64,000 nucleotides of DNA. Source: Pseudomonas vanderleydeniana (GTDB lineage: Bacteria; Pseudomonadota; Gammaproteobacteria; Pseudomonadales; Pseudomonadaceae). The stretch is taken from the NCBI RefSeq assembly GCF_014268755.2, contig NZ_CP077093.1, forward strand, positions 4,018,001 through 4,082,000. Reading direction: 5' to 3'. Positions 18,637 through 27,347 of this stretch are shown here, one piece after another (within the stretch, counting starts at the first letter, position 1; every line of letters starts with the position of its first letter). Below the pieces are notes generated by a model. It was not told the origin of the DNA. It saw only the letters and a list, made by a program, of their open reading frames with translations, and did no database searches. A program made the translations under genes and the position numbers.

Positions 18637-21600
18637 ATGACCGCAACGATTGCAACAACCGGCGCCGACCAGGGCGCCGTCTCCCCTGTGCCGCCGCTCA
18701 ACCGCCACCAGGCCTTCATCGCCAGCCGCCTGCCGGCCCCCCTGACACAGCCCGGCTCGGCCTGCCTCAAGCCACTGGCCAGCCTCACCCCGACCACACC
18801 GGCCTGGTACACCCAGGCCGATGCCGGGCTGCGCAGCGCCTTTGAAAGCAGCCAATTGGCACGCTGCATCAGCCAGCACCAACTGGAGGGCATTCTCGGC
18901 CGCATCACGCCCCTGGAGACCTTCGCCGCCCCCCTGCTGCAACGGGCGATCGAGCAAGAGATCGGGTTGGAGATGGATGTGCGCAACACCTACTTCGTGC
19001 GTCGCATGCAGGTGCGCCGCCCGTCCAGCCTGGGTGGTCTGTTCGATTTCCCCGCCGGCGACCACAGGCTGCGCACCTGGTACTGGGATGTCACGCTGCT
19101 GGCCGCAGCGCTGCACAACTTCACCGCTGACGAGGCGGCCAAGCCCCCAGCCGAGGGTGACGAGTTCATCACCCACGACCACAACACCGCCGACGTCTGG
19201 ATCGCCGCCTATGACAAGGACCGCGCGCTGCCCCTGGCGCCGGAGCGTTTTGCCCAACTGTGCCGCACCCTCGACCTGGGGCAACGCTACCAGCGGCACC
19301 TCGACGCGGTGCTCAATCCCGACGATGCCACCCGCAAAGCTCAAGTGCGCCAGGCCTGGACCACCCACCTGCACAACCAGCTGGCCGAGGCGGTGCACCT
19401 GGCCCGCCTGCAGGAGCATCTCCCGGACGACGCCTACCGGATGCTCGGGCAGTGGCTGGCCGGCCACACCGATGTCCGCCTGGACGGCCATGCCGTCAAG
19501 CCAGGCGGCCTGCGCATGCTCGGGGTCGACCTGAGCGACATGCTCTTCCTGCGCGCCGAATCCGGGCCGTCCCCGCGGCGCTGCGTGGTCTACATCCCCG
19601 GCGACGACCTGCACCCGGTGCGTCACTACGACTCCAGCGCCCACTTCATGATCCAGCTGCGCACACGCCTGCACAACGCGCAATACCGGCGCTTCTTCGC
19701 CCAGTTCGTGCCGGTACGGGAACAGGCGGCGTTCTTCAGCGCGCTGAAAAAACGCCTGGACCCCAAGGACCGCCATGACATGTGGGACGACTACCGCGTC
19801 GATCCCGACCTGCAGGTGGGGCTGGACCTGGTCGAACGGCCGCTACGGGTCGGCAGCCAACCCTCACTGCAGGCGACCCTCAAGGACCAGTGCGAACTGA
19901 AGATCGGCCGGATGCTCAGCGATGCCCGGGCCCTGGCGGTACCCACCGACGACGAGGACCGCGAGGCCCGCATGGCGCGTTTCCTGGGTTTTTTCGAGGC
20001 GACCCTGGACCTGCTCAACCTGCTGGTGTTCATCCCCGGCCTGGGTCAGGTGATGATGCTGGCCATGGGCACCCGAATGCTGCACGAGGTCTATTCCGGC
20101 ATCGAGGCCTGGGAAGCGGGCGAGACTCGCCAGGCCTGGGCCCACCTGCTCGGAGTGGCGATGAACCTGGCCTTCCTCGGCACCGCCGGCGCGGTCCTGC
20201 CGCATGTCGATACCTCGACCTTCATCGACAGCCTGATCCCGGTCAGCCTGCGTGAAGGCGTATCCCGGCTGTGGAAGCCCGACCTCGTGCCCTACCGGCA
20301 CCAGCCTCGGCTGGCGGCGCGCAGCCAGCCCGACGAACTCGGCCTGTACGACTACCTGGATGATCGCTACCTGTTGCTGGAAGACCAGTACTACCGGCTG
20401 GAACCCGATGGACAAGGTCACTATCGCGCCCGTCACGCCCAGGCCGACAAGCTGCTCAACCCCTATGCGCCCGCGTTTCGCAGCAATGAGGCCGGCGCCT
20501 GGAAGCACGAGCTCGACGAGCCGCTGGGCTGGACCGACGAGCGCCTGTTCAGCCGCCTGGGGCCGGAAGCCGCCAGGCTCGACACGGCCACGGCACAGCG
20601 CATCCGGCACATCAGCGGTATCGACAGCGACGTGCTGCGGGCCACCCACCACAACCTCGAGCGCGCGCCAGCCCTGCTCAGCGACACGGTCACGCGCTTT
20701 GCCCTCGACCAGGACCTGGGGCGCCTGGTGCAACGCCTGCAGAACGGTGGCATCTCCAGCGGGAGCCTCGACGAACTCCACATGGAACTGCAGTTGCTGA
20801 CCACCGACCCGGTCTGGCCGCGCACCCGGGTGCTCAGGCTGCTCAACGCTTCGGGCCGTTCCCTGCAGGAGTATCCGGCGGGTATCGACGCCCAGGTGCC
20901 GCGTATCGACGTGCGCTGGCCAGAGCTGGATGCCGACGGCCTGCTGCAGCAGGTGCTCGGCAAGCTGGACGAGAATGAAATCCGGGGTCTGCTGCGCGAG
21001 GAGTTCGGCCAGTCCACCACCAGCCTCCCGGCCCGGGTCGCCTCGCTGCGACGCCGCCTGGCCGGTGATGCGGTCAAACGGCGCACGGACCTGTTCGATT
21101 CGCATTACCGCTACCGCACGGCCGCCAGCCGCGGCGAACCGGGCGCCGCCGTGGTGAAACAGCATTTTCCCAGCCTGCCGGATCGGCTCACGGAGGAACT
21201 GGCGCGTGGTGCCAATGCCGCGGAACGTCAACGCCTGGCCAGCGGTCGCCTGCCGCTACGCCTGGCTCGGGAGGCCCAACACTACTTGCGCAATGTTCGC
21301 CTGGCACGCCAGTACGAGCTGTTGTACCTCGACTCGGTCAACCCGTCCGAAGCCTACCGCATCGTCCTGACGATGCTGCGCAAGCTGCCGGGCTGGCCGA
21401 GCCGGGTCCGCCTGGAAGTGCGCGACCGCTTCCCGACGGGCCGGCTGCTCGACAGCCTTGGCCCGCAGAAGGCGCCGATCCGCAAGGTGCTGGTCAGAAC
21501 CGGCGAACAGTACGAGGCCCATGACGCCAACGGCCAGGAACTGCACGGCCCGGATGACCTCTACGCCAGCGTGCTGCATGCCCTGCCGGATGCCGAGCGC

Positions 21601-23715
21601 GCGGCCCTGGGCTTTCCCCATGTCGGCCAGGGTGCACAACTGAAACAGGCTGTACGGGCCCTGCCGCCCCTGCCCCGCGAGGCGGTCGCGCGACTGCTGG
21701 ACTTGCCACCTGTCGCGCCAGGTTTCAAACCACCCATGCGCCTGGCCGATGGCCGGGTCGGCTACCCGCTCAGCGGGCGTGGCGAAGGGCTGACACGCCG
21801 GGACTATCTGATGCGCAAGCTGTATCCGAACCTGTCCCTGACCCAAGTGGAAGTCCTGCACGACCTGAGCACCCTGAGGCCGGACGAAGCCCTGGCGAAG
21901 CTGGAGGCCCTGCAAACCGAGTACGCCACCCAGACCAACGCCCTGCAGGCCTGGCAACGCGAAGCGCAAACCAACATCCAGTCCTTCGACAGGGGCCGGG
22001 CCATGAGCGAAATCAGTCGTTGCTGGCGTCATGAGATAGACGTCACCCAGCTGGGCAGCGACAACCTGCCGCTGCTCAAGCTCAAGGGCAACCTGGGCCG
22101 CCTGCCCGCGCTTTCGGCCAACTTCGACCATGTTCGCGCCCTGCGTCTGGAAAACCTGCAACTGGACGACTGGTCGACGCTCGATGAACTGCTCGGCAGC
22201 CTGCCCAAGGTCGAATTGCTCGAGGTCTCGAGCCCACTGCTGCCGCACCTGGCCGCGCCGTTGAGTCGCCAGCCACGGATTCGCCACCTCAAGTTGCTGG
22301 ATGGCTACGCCAACGTCCAGGGGCCCGATACCCAGGGCTACTATCGTTTGAATCAGGGCGCGGACCCGTTGTTCGCCTTCAAGATCAGTGACAGCACCTG
22401 GGCACCGGTGACGCCCCCCACCGGCCGCTTCGATGCCACCGGCCAACTGGTCGCCCCCGAGCGCCTGCCGTCGTGGACCGACGGCGAGATCTGGGAGCAC
22501 TACCGGCTCCAGGGCGACGATATCAATACGTTTCGCAACCGCGCCGCCGCCACCGGCAAAAGCCCTGCCGAGGCCTATCCCGATCCTTCGGTACGAGCCA
22601 GAACCCGGCTGATCCGCGACCTGAAATGGGCGTTTCCGGAAAGGACCGCCCAGGAGCGCGCGCAACTGCTCAAAAGCTACAACCTGCTGCCCAGCCAGTG
22701 GCCCCAGTTGAGAGAGGCCCTGCAGGACACCGGCCGAATGCCCGACTGGGCCGAGGCGCACAAACTGCGGATGCAGGACGCCGGCAACCTGCAGCGCTTC
22801 GACCGATTGCAGGTGGAAGTGGTCCCGCAGATCCGGCACATCCGCAATTTCGAGTTTGACAAGCTCCAGCTCGACTGGGACTTCCCCGACTACTACACCC
22901 AGGACTTCCTCGATGCGTTCCTGCTCAAGATCGGCTACCAGCGCAATATCCGCGATTGCCTGTACCGCACCGACATCCCGGCCATGTTCCGTAGCGAAGA
23001 TCGCACCCCGTTCGAACTGGCCCGGGACGACACCATGCTGGCCCGCGAAAGCCCCGGCGAAGAGCGCTCGACCACCGAGGACGCGCTCAGCGCCAGCTTC
23101 AGCCTCAGCGACGCCAAAAGCTACGGCGTGGGAGGCGGCCCCGGCAAGGGGCAACTGCGCTACAACAGCCAGTTCGACCGTTATCCGGGACGGGGGGATT
23201 CGGACACGGAGATGGAGAGCGAAGCGCACGACAGCGAAATGGAGGTCGATTCGGATAGCAGCGAACGGCACGAGTCGGACGACGAGCGTGGCTACAGCCC
23301 TCGCCGGCTGCGCCAGACCGTCAGTTTCCTGTACATGATCGACACCCGTGGCATCGAGGTGATACCCGGCCAGGAGAACGAGTTTTTCAACAGCACCGGC
23401 CCCAATGAGCTGTTTCCGAACGACGACATCGAAGGCGAGATTTCCGTACCGCCCGAGGGCCTGCCCGCCGAACGGATCTGGCTGGTCAACTCCAGCATGA
23501 CCCGGGCCGCCAATGTGAAGGCGATCAACGATGCGGCCGGTGAACGGGATGAATGGATCGAAGCCCGAACCTGGGATGGCGATGACAACGGTGCAGTCTA
23601 CGACCAGTTGATCGACCAGGTGGCTGCGGCCGGAGGGCTGGTCGTCACGGCCCCGCCCAACACCTCGATCTTTTCCGACGATGTGGTCTGGCCGCATCCG
23701 CGACCATCGGCCTGA
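18637..23715 (+). CDS. DUF6543-type toxin with ADP-ribosyltransferase C-terminus
   Basis: A 1692-residue protein. The start MTATIATTG is chosen by homology to the 8029 gene and by the shared leader; a longer in-frame version from 18535 is possible. The N-terminal ~1150 residues closely track the 8029 protein, including the hydrophobic hairpin at ~457-520. A shortened leucine-rich segment follows (ALRLENLQLDDW, VELLEVSSPLLPHL). The ligase domain is replaced by a cholera/pertussis-type ADP-ribosyltransferase pattern. Arg1444 lies in CLYRTD. Ser-Ala-Ser at 1485-1487 (SASFSLSDAKSYG) stands where the family has STS. Then FLYMIDTRG forms a core strand, and Glu1599-Gly-Glu1601 in EGEISVPPEGLPAERIWL matches the catalytic ExE of cholera toxin (EQEVSALGGIPYSQIYGW). 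An acidic, Ser/Asp-rich insertion lies between the two halves. The target protein is unknown. Confidence 0.82.
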   Translation: MTATIATTGADQGAVSPVPPLNRHQAFIASRLPAPLTQPGSACLKPLASLTPTTPAWYTQADAGLRSAFESSQLARCISQHQLEGILGRITPLETFAAPLLQRAIEQEIGLEMDVRNTYFVRRMQVRRPSSLGGLFDFPAGDHRLRTWYWDVTLLAAALHNFTADEAAKPPAEGDEFITHDHNTADVWIAAYDKDRALPLAPERFAQLCRTLDLGQRYQRHLDAVLNPDDATRKAQVRQAWTTHLHNQLAEAVHLARLQEHLPDDAYRMLGQWLAGHTDVRLDGHAVKPGGLRMLGVDLSDMLFLRAESGPSPRRCVVYIPGDDLHPVRHYDSSAHFMIQLRTRLHNAQYRRFFAQFVPVREQAAFFSALKKRLDPKDRHDMWDDYRVDPDLQVGLDLVERPLRVGSQPSLQATLKDQCELKIGRMLSDARALAVPTDDEDREARMARFLGFFEATLDLLNLLVFIPGLGQVMMLAMGTRMLHEVYSGIEAWEAGETRQAWAHLLGVAMNLAFLGTAGAVLPHVDTSTFIDSLIPVSLREGVSRLWKPDLVPYRHQPRLAARSQPDELGLYDYLDDRYLLLEDQYYRLEPDGQGHYRARHAQADKLLNPYAPAFRSNEAGAWKHELDEPLGWTDERLFSRLGPEAARLDTATAQRIRHISGIDSDVLRATHHNLERAPALLSDTVTRFALDQDLGRLVQRLQNGGISSGSLDELHMELQLLTTDPVWPRTRVLRLLNASGRSLQEYPAGIDAQVPRIDVRWPELDADGLLQQVLGKLDENEIRGLLREEFGQSTTSLPARVASLRRRLAGDAVKRRTDLFDSHYRYRTAASRGEPGAAVVKQHFPSLPDRLTEELARGANAAERQRLASGRLPLRLAREAQHYLRNVRLARQYELLYLDSVNPSEAYRIVLTMLRKLPGWPSRVRLEVRDRFPTGRLLDSLGPQKAPIRKVLVRTGEQYEAHDANGQELHGPDDLYASVLHALPDAERAALGFPHVGQGAQLKQAVRALPPLPREAVARLLDLPPVAPGFKPPMRLADGRVGYPLSGRGEGLTRRDYLMRKLYPNLSLTQVEVLHDLSTLRPDEALAKLEALQTEYATQTNALQAWQREAQTNIQSFDRGRAMSEISRCWRHEIDVTQLGSDNLPLLKLKGNLGRLPALSANFDHVRALRLENLQLDDWSTLDELLGSLPKVELLEVSSPLLPHLAAPLSRQPRIRHLKLLDGYANVQGPDTQGYYRLNQGADPLFAFKISDSTWAPVTPPTGRFDATGQLVAPERLPSWTDGEIWEHYRLQGDDINTFRNRAAATGKSPAEAYPDPSVRARTRLIRDLKWAFPERTAQERAQLLKSYNLLPSQWPQLREALQDTGRMPDWAEAHKLRMQDAGNLQRFDRLQVEVVPQIRHIRNFEFDKLQLDWDFPDYYTQDFLDAFLLKIGYQRNIRDCLYRTDIPAMFRSEDRTPFELARDDTMLARESPGEERSTTEDALSASFSLSDAKSYGVGGGPGKGQLRYNSQFDRYPGRGDSDTEMESEAHDSEMEVDSDSSERHESDDERGYSPRRLRQTVSFLYMIDTRGIEVIPGQENEFFNSTGPNELFPNDDIEGEISVPPEGLPAERIWLVNSSMTRAANVKAINDAAGERDEWIEARTWDGDDNGAVYDQLIDQVAAAGGLVVTAPPNTSIFSDDVVWPHPRPSA

Positions 23716-23775
23716 GGCTTGGGTCCCGGCGTAGCGAGCGGACAGGCCGGCTCGCCACGCCGTGCCGTTGGCGAG

Positions 23776-24114
23776 TCAGGCAACAGGTGATCGCTGGCCG
23801 GGGACCAGAGCCCCTTCAAGCAGCGAATCCACCACCGCCCTCGCCATTTCCAGCGAGTGCAACAGGCTCCAGAACAGTGAACGTTCGAAAGGATCGGTAT
23901 GCAGGCTGAGTTCGTCGCCGTTGAGTTGCGCCGCTTCGAGCAGACGGGAAACCTGGGTCAGCGCATCGTAGGCGTTGACGCCCGGCTGGATCGCGAACAG
24001 GGAGGGTTGGCCGCAGGACTCGGGGGCGACGGGTTTGGCGCGAGTCGTCGTGAGGGGTTCGAACGAATAGGCGGCGTGATGTGAAGGTGGATCGGGGGTG
24101 AGTTTCTTGGTCAT
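23776..24114 (-). CDS. DUF3077-like small protein
   Basis: A 112-residue protein. ATG 24114 (MTKKLTPDPPSH) is preferred over the in-frame start 21 bases upstream, because a GGAG Shine-Dalgarno (minus strand, bases 24127-24124) is correctly spaced for it. The body LFAIQPGVNAYDALTQVSRL followed by a C-terminal helix HSLEMARAVVDSLLEG fits the small helical proteins annotated as DUF3077/DUF6124, which are numerous in Pseudomonas and have no assigned function. It is transcribed toward the toxin cluster. Its leader is highly structured (see 24121-24405), and the Shine-Dalgarno is itself inside a hairpin, so control at the RNA level is likely. Confidence 0.6.
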   Translation of the reverse strand: MTKKLTPDPPSHHAAYSFEPLTTTRAKPVAPESCGQPSLFAIQPGVNAYDALTQVSRLLEAAQLNGDELSLHTDPFERSLFWSLLHSLEMARAVVDSLLEGALVPGQRSPVA

Positions 24115-24120
24115 TGCGAA

Positions 24121-24252
24121 AAGCTCCTCAAGCAAGAAAGGAGCTTGTCACCCACGCTGCAAGACGGAAGGTGGCAAGCCATGCGCAGGTTTGCAGACCG
24201 GTGCTTGAGGAGACCTCCCGGTAGGCCGAAGCCTCCTGCGCACAGCTCGCCA
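24121..24252 (-). promoter_or_regulatory. Structured 5' leader RNA of the DUF3077-like gene
   Basis: On the minus strand, TGGCGAGCTGTGCGCAGG (24252-24235) pairs with CCTGCGCATGGCTTGCCA (24189-24172) to give an 18-bp stem with three G-U pairs. Inside it are AGGC-TTCG-GCCT (a UUCG tetraloop), GGAG/CTCC and ACCGG/CCGGT. Nearer the gene, AAGCTCC (24146-24140) pairs with GGAGCTT (24127-24121) and buries the Shine-Dalgarno of the 24114 start. This is far more pairing than expected by chance and looks like a translational control element. I recall similar leaders before other DUF3077/DUF6124 genes in Pseudomonas, but could not check. Confidence 0.6.
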
Positions 24253-24262
24253 TGACACGAGC

Positions 24263-24284
24263 AAAAAAATGCCGCTTTCGCGGC
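24263..24284 (-). terminator. Intrinsic terminator upstream of the structured leader
   Basis: On the minus strand GCCGC-GAAA-GCGGC is followed by A and seven T residues, a textbook rho-independent terminator. It sits ahead of the DUF3077-like gene rather than after it. It either ends a separate small transcript (24405-24263) or acts as an attenuator in the leader. Confidence 0.75.
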
Positions 24285-24405
24285 GCTGTGCGCCTCCGTA
24301 TCCGGGCTGCAAAACCCGAGTCGCTGAATTGGCAGCGACCCTTGGACTCTAGCCCTGGCACCTTGGCGCAAACAAGATTGTCCCACGCCTGTTTCGCGTG
24401 GGACA
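24285..24405 (-). ncRNA. Candidate small structured RNA ending at the 24263 terminator
   Basis: Three further stems precede the terminator on the minus strand. TGTCCCACGC pairs with GCGTGGGACA (24405-24396 with 24388-24379). GTCGCTG pairs with CAGCGAC (24339-24333 with 24326-24320). CGGG pairs with CCCG (24318-24315 with 24306-24303). The first hairpin lies about 35 bases after the endonuclease stop and may instead be that gene's terminator, although its T-tract is poor. No promoter is obvious. Confidence 0.4.
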
Positions 24406-24440
24406 TCTTGGATTGTGTTGAAGGTTGTTTCTTACAGCAA

Positions 24441-24740
24441 TCAGCCCTTGGCCAGCGAGCCCGACACCGGCAGGCTATCCAGCAAGCGCAGGCCGGTGGT
24501 CTTCACGAACGTCGCGTAGTCCATCGGCCGCTCGATGCGGGTTTCGGCGTTCGGCAGCACGTAGGCCCAGGCACGGCCCGAGGCGCTGTCGTAGACCAGC
24601 TTGAACAGCCTGTTCGGCACCCAGACCTTGTTGTCGCCAACGGTCGCGTGCGCGTCATCGAACAGCGGGCCGGTGAACACATACACGTTGCCACCCGCCC
24701 GCTGGGCGAACTTGCGTACGTCCGACTCGACCTTGCTCCA
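24441..24740 (-). pseudogene. 3' half of a secreted DNA/RNA non-specific endonuclease gene
   Basis: In frame from 24740 to the TGA at 24441 (98 codons) the sequence encodes WSKVESDVRKFAQRAGGNVY and then VFTGPLFDD, VWVPNRLFKLVYD and the C-terminal end. This is the C-terminal half of a NucA/Serratia-type nuclease. It has no start or signal peptide. The N-terminal half is at 46804-47400, 22 kb away in the same orientation and frame. Removing the intervening island and one TCCAGA copy joins W (46824-46822) to S (24737-24735) and gives a 291-residue protein. The gene was therefore split by the island. Confidence 0.9.
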
Positions 24741-24742
24741 GA

Positions 24743-25266
24743 GGACTTTACCCCAAAAATAATACTAAATCATAAAAATCAGAAATTTAAAAAGAGTATA
24801 TTAATTAAGATGTATACTATTAACAGGATTGCAGGTTCCTGTCAGCGCGGAGCATTTCTTATCTGAGTGTGGGAAGGTAATTCTGCGGTGCCAAGACTAG
24901 TTACTGGCTTTCGCGCAAATGCCTACAGACCAATCCCTAGCAGTTGAAGGCCATCAGTTGCCAATTCTTCGCCTGCAAGCGGGCCGAGGCGATTGCGTCG
25001 GCTCGTGGCTGCAATGCAAAACGTCCAATCGACGGATCAGAAGACTTTGGGCACACGTTGATTAAGTTTCAGCGGCAACGTGATCTAGGCGGTCTGCTGA
25101 GAAGGCTGGAAAACTCCGAAGAACACCCACAACCAGAAAGGGCGAGCCGTACACATTGAGCAAGGCTTAGCCTGGGCAAGCGCTCGACTAATAGCATTTG
25201 GTCGGGCGAGCATTCAAAATGCAATATACATCCGAAGATGAATCATTCCAGGTACAGTATCGAGAC
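24743..25266. other. Left end of island, no gene seen
   Basis: The first ~90 bases are very AT-rich and contain the terminal inverted repeat (ACTTTACCCC then AATAATACT). The rest has only short open frames without recognisable content. No promoter or RNA gene could be supported. Confidence 0.4.
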
Positions 25267-26050
25267 ATGACCACCGTCTATATTGACGAAAGCAGCCACA
25301 GTGGGGACATGATCAACAGCGGCAATACTTACGACTTCAAGAGCCAGCCCTAATTTTCCTTGGCCGGGATTGGCCTTGAGGACGGTCATGACTGGGAAGA
25401 CCGCATCAATGAGCTGCGTAGCCGTCACCGCACTCCTGCCGGTGAACTCAAATCGAAGTCGCTGACCGCCAAGCCAAGACTCTCTGCCGAAGTCATTCAC
25501 GCCTTGCTCGACCAGCATGCTCCACTTTTCATCGAGATGGTCGAGAAGCGCTTTTTTATCTGTACCAGCATCACCTCGTTCCAACTCTTGCCAACGTGTC
25601 TTGGCTATCCCGAGTCGGTGCAGCTTCACTTCATCAAGAACACGGTGACGGACTTTCTGTACTTTCACGCATCCGAGCACGTCCTTGATACATTCGTCAC
25701 CTCGTGCCTGGCGCCCGGTGACACCACGCTAAGCGCCTCATTCGCCAGGCTACGCGACATGGCCACAGATCGGTGCTATACCGGATCGACCATGCAGATC
25801 GCGCAAGGCGTTGCCCATGTGGTACAGGAAGCTGAAGTCGAATATAGCGAGCAGCTTGAAAAAGGTGGCGAGGCCTTGTCGCGTTTTCTTCCTCCTCCCG
25901 ACCTTAACAAACATGTGAAGCAGGTCTGGATGCTGCCGAACTTGACGTCATTCACCAGCATCTATGCCCGGATGAATCGCTATTACGGCAGGCGCTTAGC
26001 TGGAATCCGCGTGGTGCACGACCAACAGTTGGAGGTGGAGAACATTCGTA
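25267..26050 (+). pseudogene. DUF3800 gene with nonsense codon and lost 3' end
   Basis: From ATG 25267 the frame reads MTTVYIDESSHSGDMINSG, with the VYIDES start typical of DUF3800 (an RNase H-like fold, function unassigned). TAA at codon 29 (25351-25353) interrupts it, and the same frame continues as FSLAGIGLEDGHDWEDRI and on to RVVHDQQLEVENI. After about 26050 the family sequence stops and the frame runs into unrelated DNA, including an IS66 scar. The usual C-terminal segment is missing. The gene therefore carries two independent lesions. The later part is open for 281 codons and could look intact to an automatic annotator. Confidence 0.7.
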
Positions 26051-26081
26051 GGCGTCCGGCCAACTCACCTTGCGTGAATCA

Positions 26082-26152
26082 GGCCGGCGCCGACCGATGC
26101 GGTAGCAAATGCCTAATGTCGCTGGCCCGCTGCATCAGCACATTTTTGAGAC
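26082..26152 (-). repeat. Scar of an IS66 tnpC 3' end
   Basis: The bases GATGCGGTAGCAAATGCC, then CTGGCCCGCTGCATCAGCAC and TTTTTGAGA, match the end of the IS66 transposase gene at 27680-27755 with point differences and a ~14-base deletion. The match abuts the broken end of the DUF3800 frame. This suggests that an older IS66 insertion truncated that gene and then decayed. Confidence 0.6.
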
Positions 26153-26201
26153 ACCCGAACACAGAGACGATTGAAGGACAGCAGGCCACCGCTCAACTCA
26201 C

Positions 26202-27347
26202 CTAGGCAGGCAGTGCCATTTTCGCCATCTGCCCAAATTGAGGATTTTTAATCACCGTCATGCCACGCTCCATCGGCCCTTCGATCTCCGACATCAGTTC
26301 CCGAGCACGATTCGCAACCGGCGTAATTCCGACGGTTTCGGATGCGATGGCGATGTGGTTGAGCCGTACCCAAACACCATTGATGAGATTTTGATAGAGC
26401 TTGAGGTGCTCCATCACGTAGTTCAGCCCAGTCGAGAGGTAGTTCTGAATGCTGTTATCAATGTTCTGCGAATGGCGCTGAGCCAAGCTGTACTCTTTCT
26501 GGAGCTCTCTCTCGATGAAGCCAACTGGATCGGGGGCCCTCCGTAGCATGAACGTCATCAAGTCCGGGTTGTACCGGTATGTATTCACTTTCATATCATG
26601 GTTGAAATAAGTGAGGTAGTCATTTTCGTGCAGGAAGCCGACCACGACTTCATCGAGCTCAGGCCGCTTAACGAGAAGATCATCCACATCATTTACGGTC
26701 TGGATGTCGAACATGGCATTAAGCTCTGGATTGGATTTGACCAGAGTTCTGACCTTAGCCAACCACTCGAAGGTATCATCCGCGTTCTTCTTGATGGGGT
26801 CGTGTGATTTCGCAAACTCGACCTCACCGGGTAGAGCTTCACGAATTATCCCTGGCACCACCTGAAAAGCCTTCGTTCTGGCGAGTTTGCCCGGCGTGCA
26901 GTAGTGGGGGGAGCCCAGATTGATGAAGTCGTATCCGATCTGTGTATAGGCCAAGGCAACCAGCCGTGAACAGAACTGTTTTTTGGTTGACTCGAGCTTC
27001 ATCAAGCGACGTGGAAGAGCGAGGGTGGCCTCATCCAGAGCGTACAAAGAGCCAATCTGAGTATGTGCATAGCGACAGATCTGATCGAGCTCCTCCTCGG
27101 CCAAAGGCTTTCGGCTCCGAAGCACCACACCGTGACTCTGCTTATCCAGCATGATCCTCTGAGGGTTCTTAGAAAAGACACCAGCTTGCACCGCCTCGAT
27201 CAGCGTCCCTCCTACCCAGATCGATGCATGCGAGTATCGTGATGCGGTACCCACTCGCACGCCTTTGCTGATCAACGTGTTCTCTGCTGTCAGGATGATG
27301 TCGCCTCGTTTGAGCAGCGAACGCTCAATCGTGTATTTCTGTTCCAT
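26202..27347 (-). CDS. YiiX/YebB-type NlpC/P60-like cysteine hydrolase
   Basis: A 381-residue protein. ATG 27347 (MEQKYTIERSLLKRGDIILT) is chosen over an open upstream extension because the family begins there and GAGG lies 9 bases before it. The N-terminal ~200 residues have the circularly permuted papain-like layout: GDIILT strand, His40 in SRYSHASIWVGG, and Cys126 in KKQFCSRLV. Members of this fold act on amide, thioester or lipid bonds. The C-terminal ~180 residues are helical and unrecognised, which is much longer than stand-alone members. There is no signal peptide, so it acts inside the cell. The gene stands alone between a DUF3800 relic and an IS66 relic. In a defence island an effector role is possible but not shown. 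Confidence 0.65.
   Translation of the reverse strand: MEQKYTIERSLLKRGDIILTAENTLISKGVRVGTASRYSHASIWVGGTLIEAVQAGVFSKNPQRIMLDKQSHGVVLRSRKPLAEEELDQICRYAHTQIGSLYALDEATLALPRRLMKLESTKKQFCSRLVALAYTQIGYDFINLGSPHYCTPGKLARTKAFQVVPGIIREALPGEVEFAKSHDPIKKNADDTFEWLAKVRTLVKSNPELNAMFDIQTVNDVDDLLVKRPELDEVVVGFLHENDYLTYFNHDMKVNTYRYNPDLMTFMLRRAPDPVGFIERELQKEYSLAQRHSQNIDNSIQNYLSTGLNYVMEHLKLYQNLINGVWVRLNHIAIASETVGITPVANRARELMSEIEGPMERGMTVIKNPQFGQMAKMALPA

Noticed and set aside
21256..23697. An 813-codon minus-strand frame opposite the ADP-ribosyltransferase toxin
   Set aside because: It is the antisense shadow of the real gene, with no ribosome binding site or recognisable motif.
24385..24405. Hairpin near the endonuclease stop as a definite terminator
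   Set aside because: The stem is strong but the following bases (AATCTTGTTTG) are a poor T-tract, so it is kept only as part of the structured RNA region.
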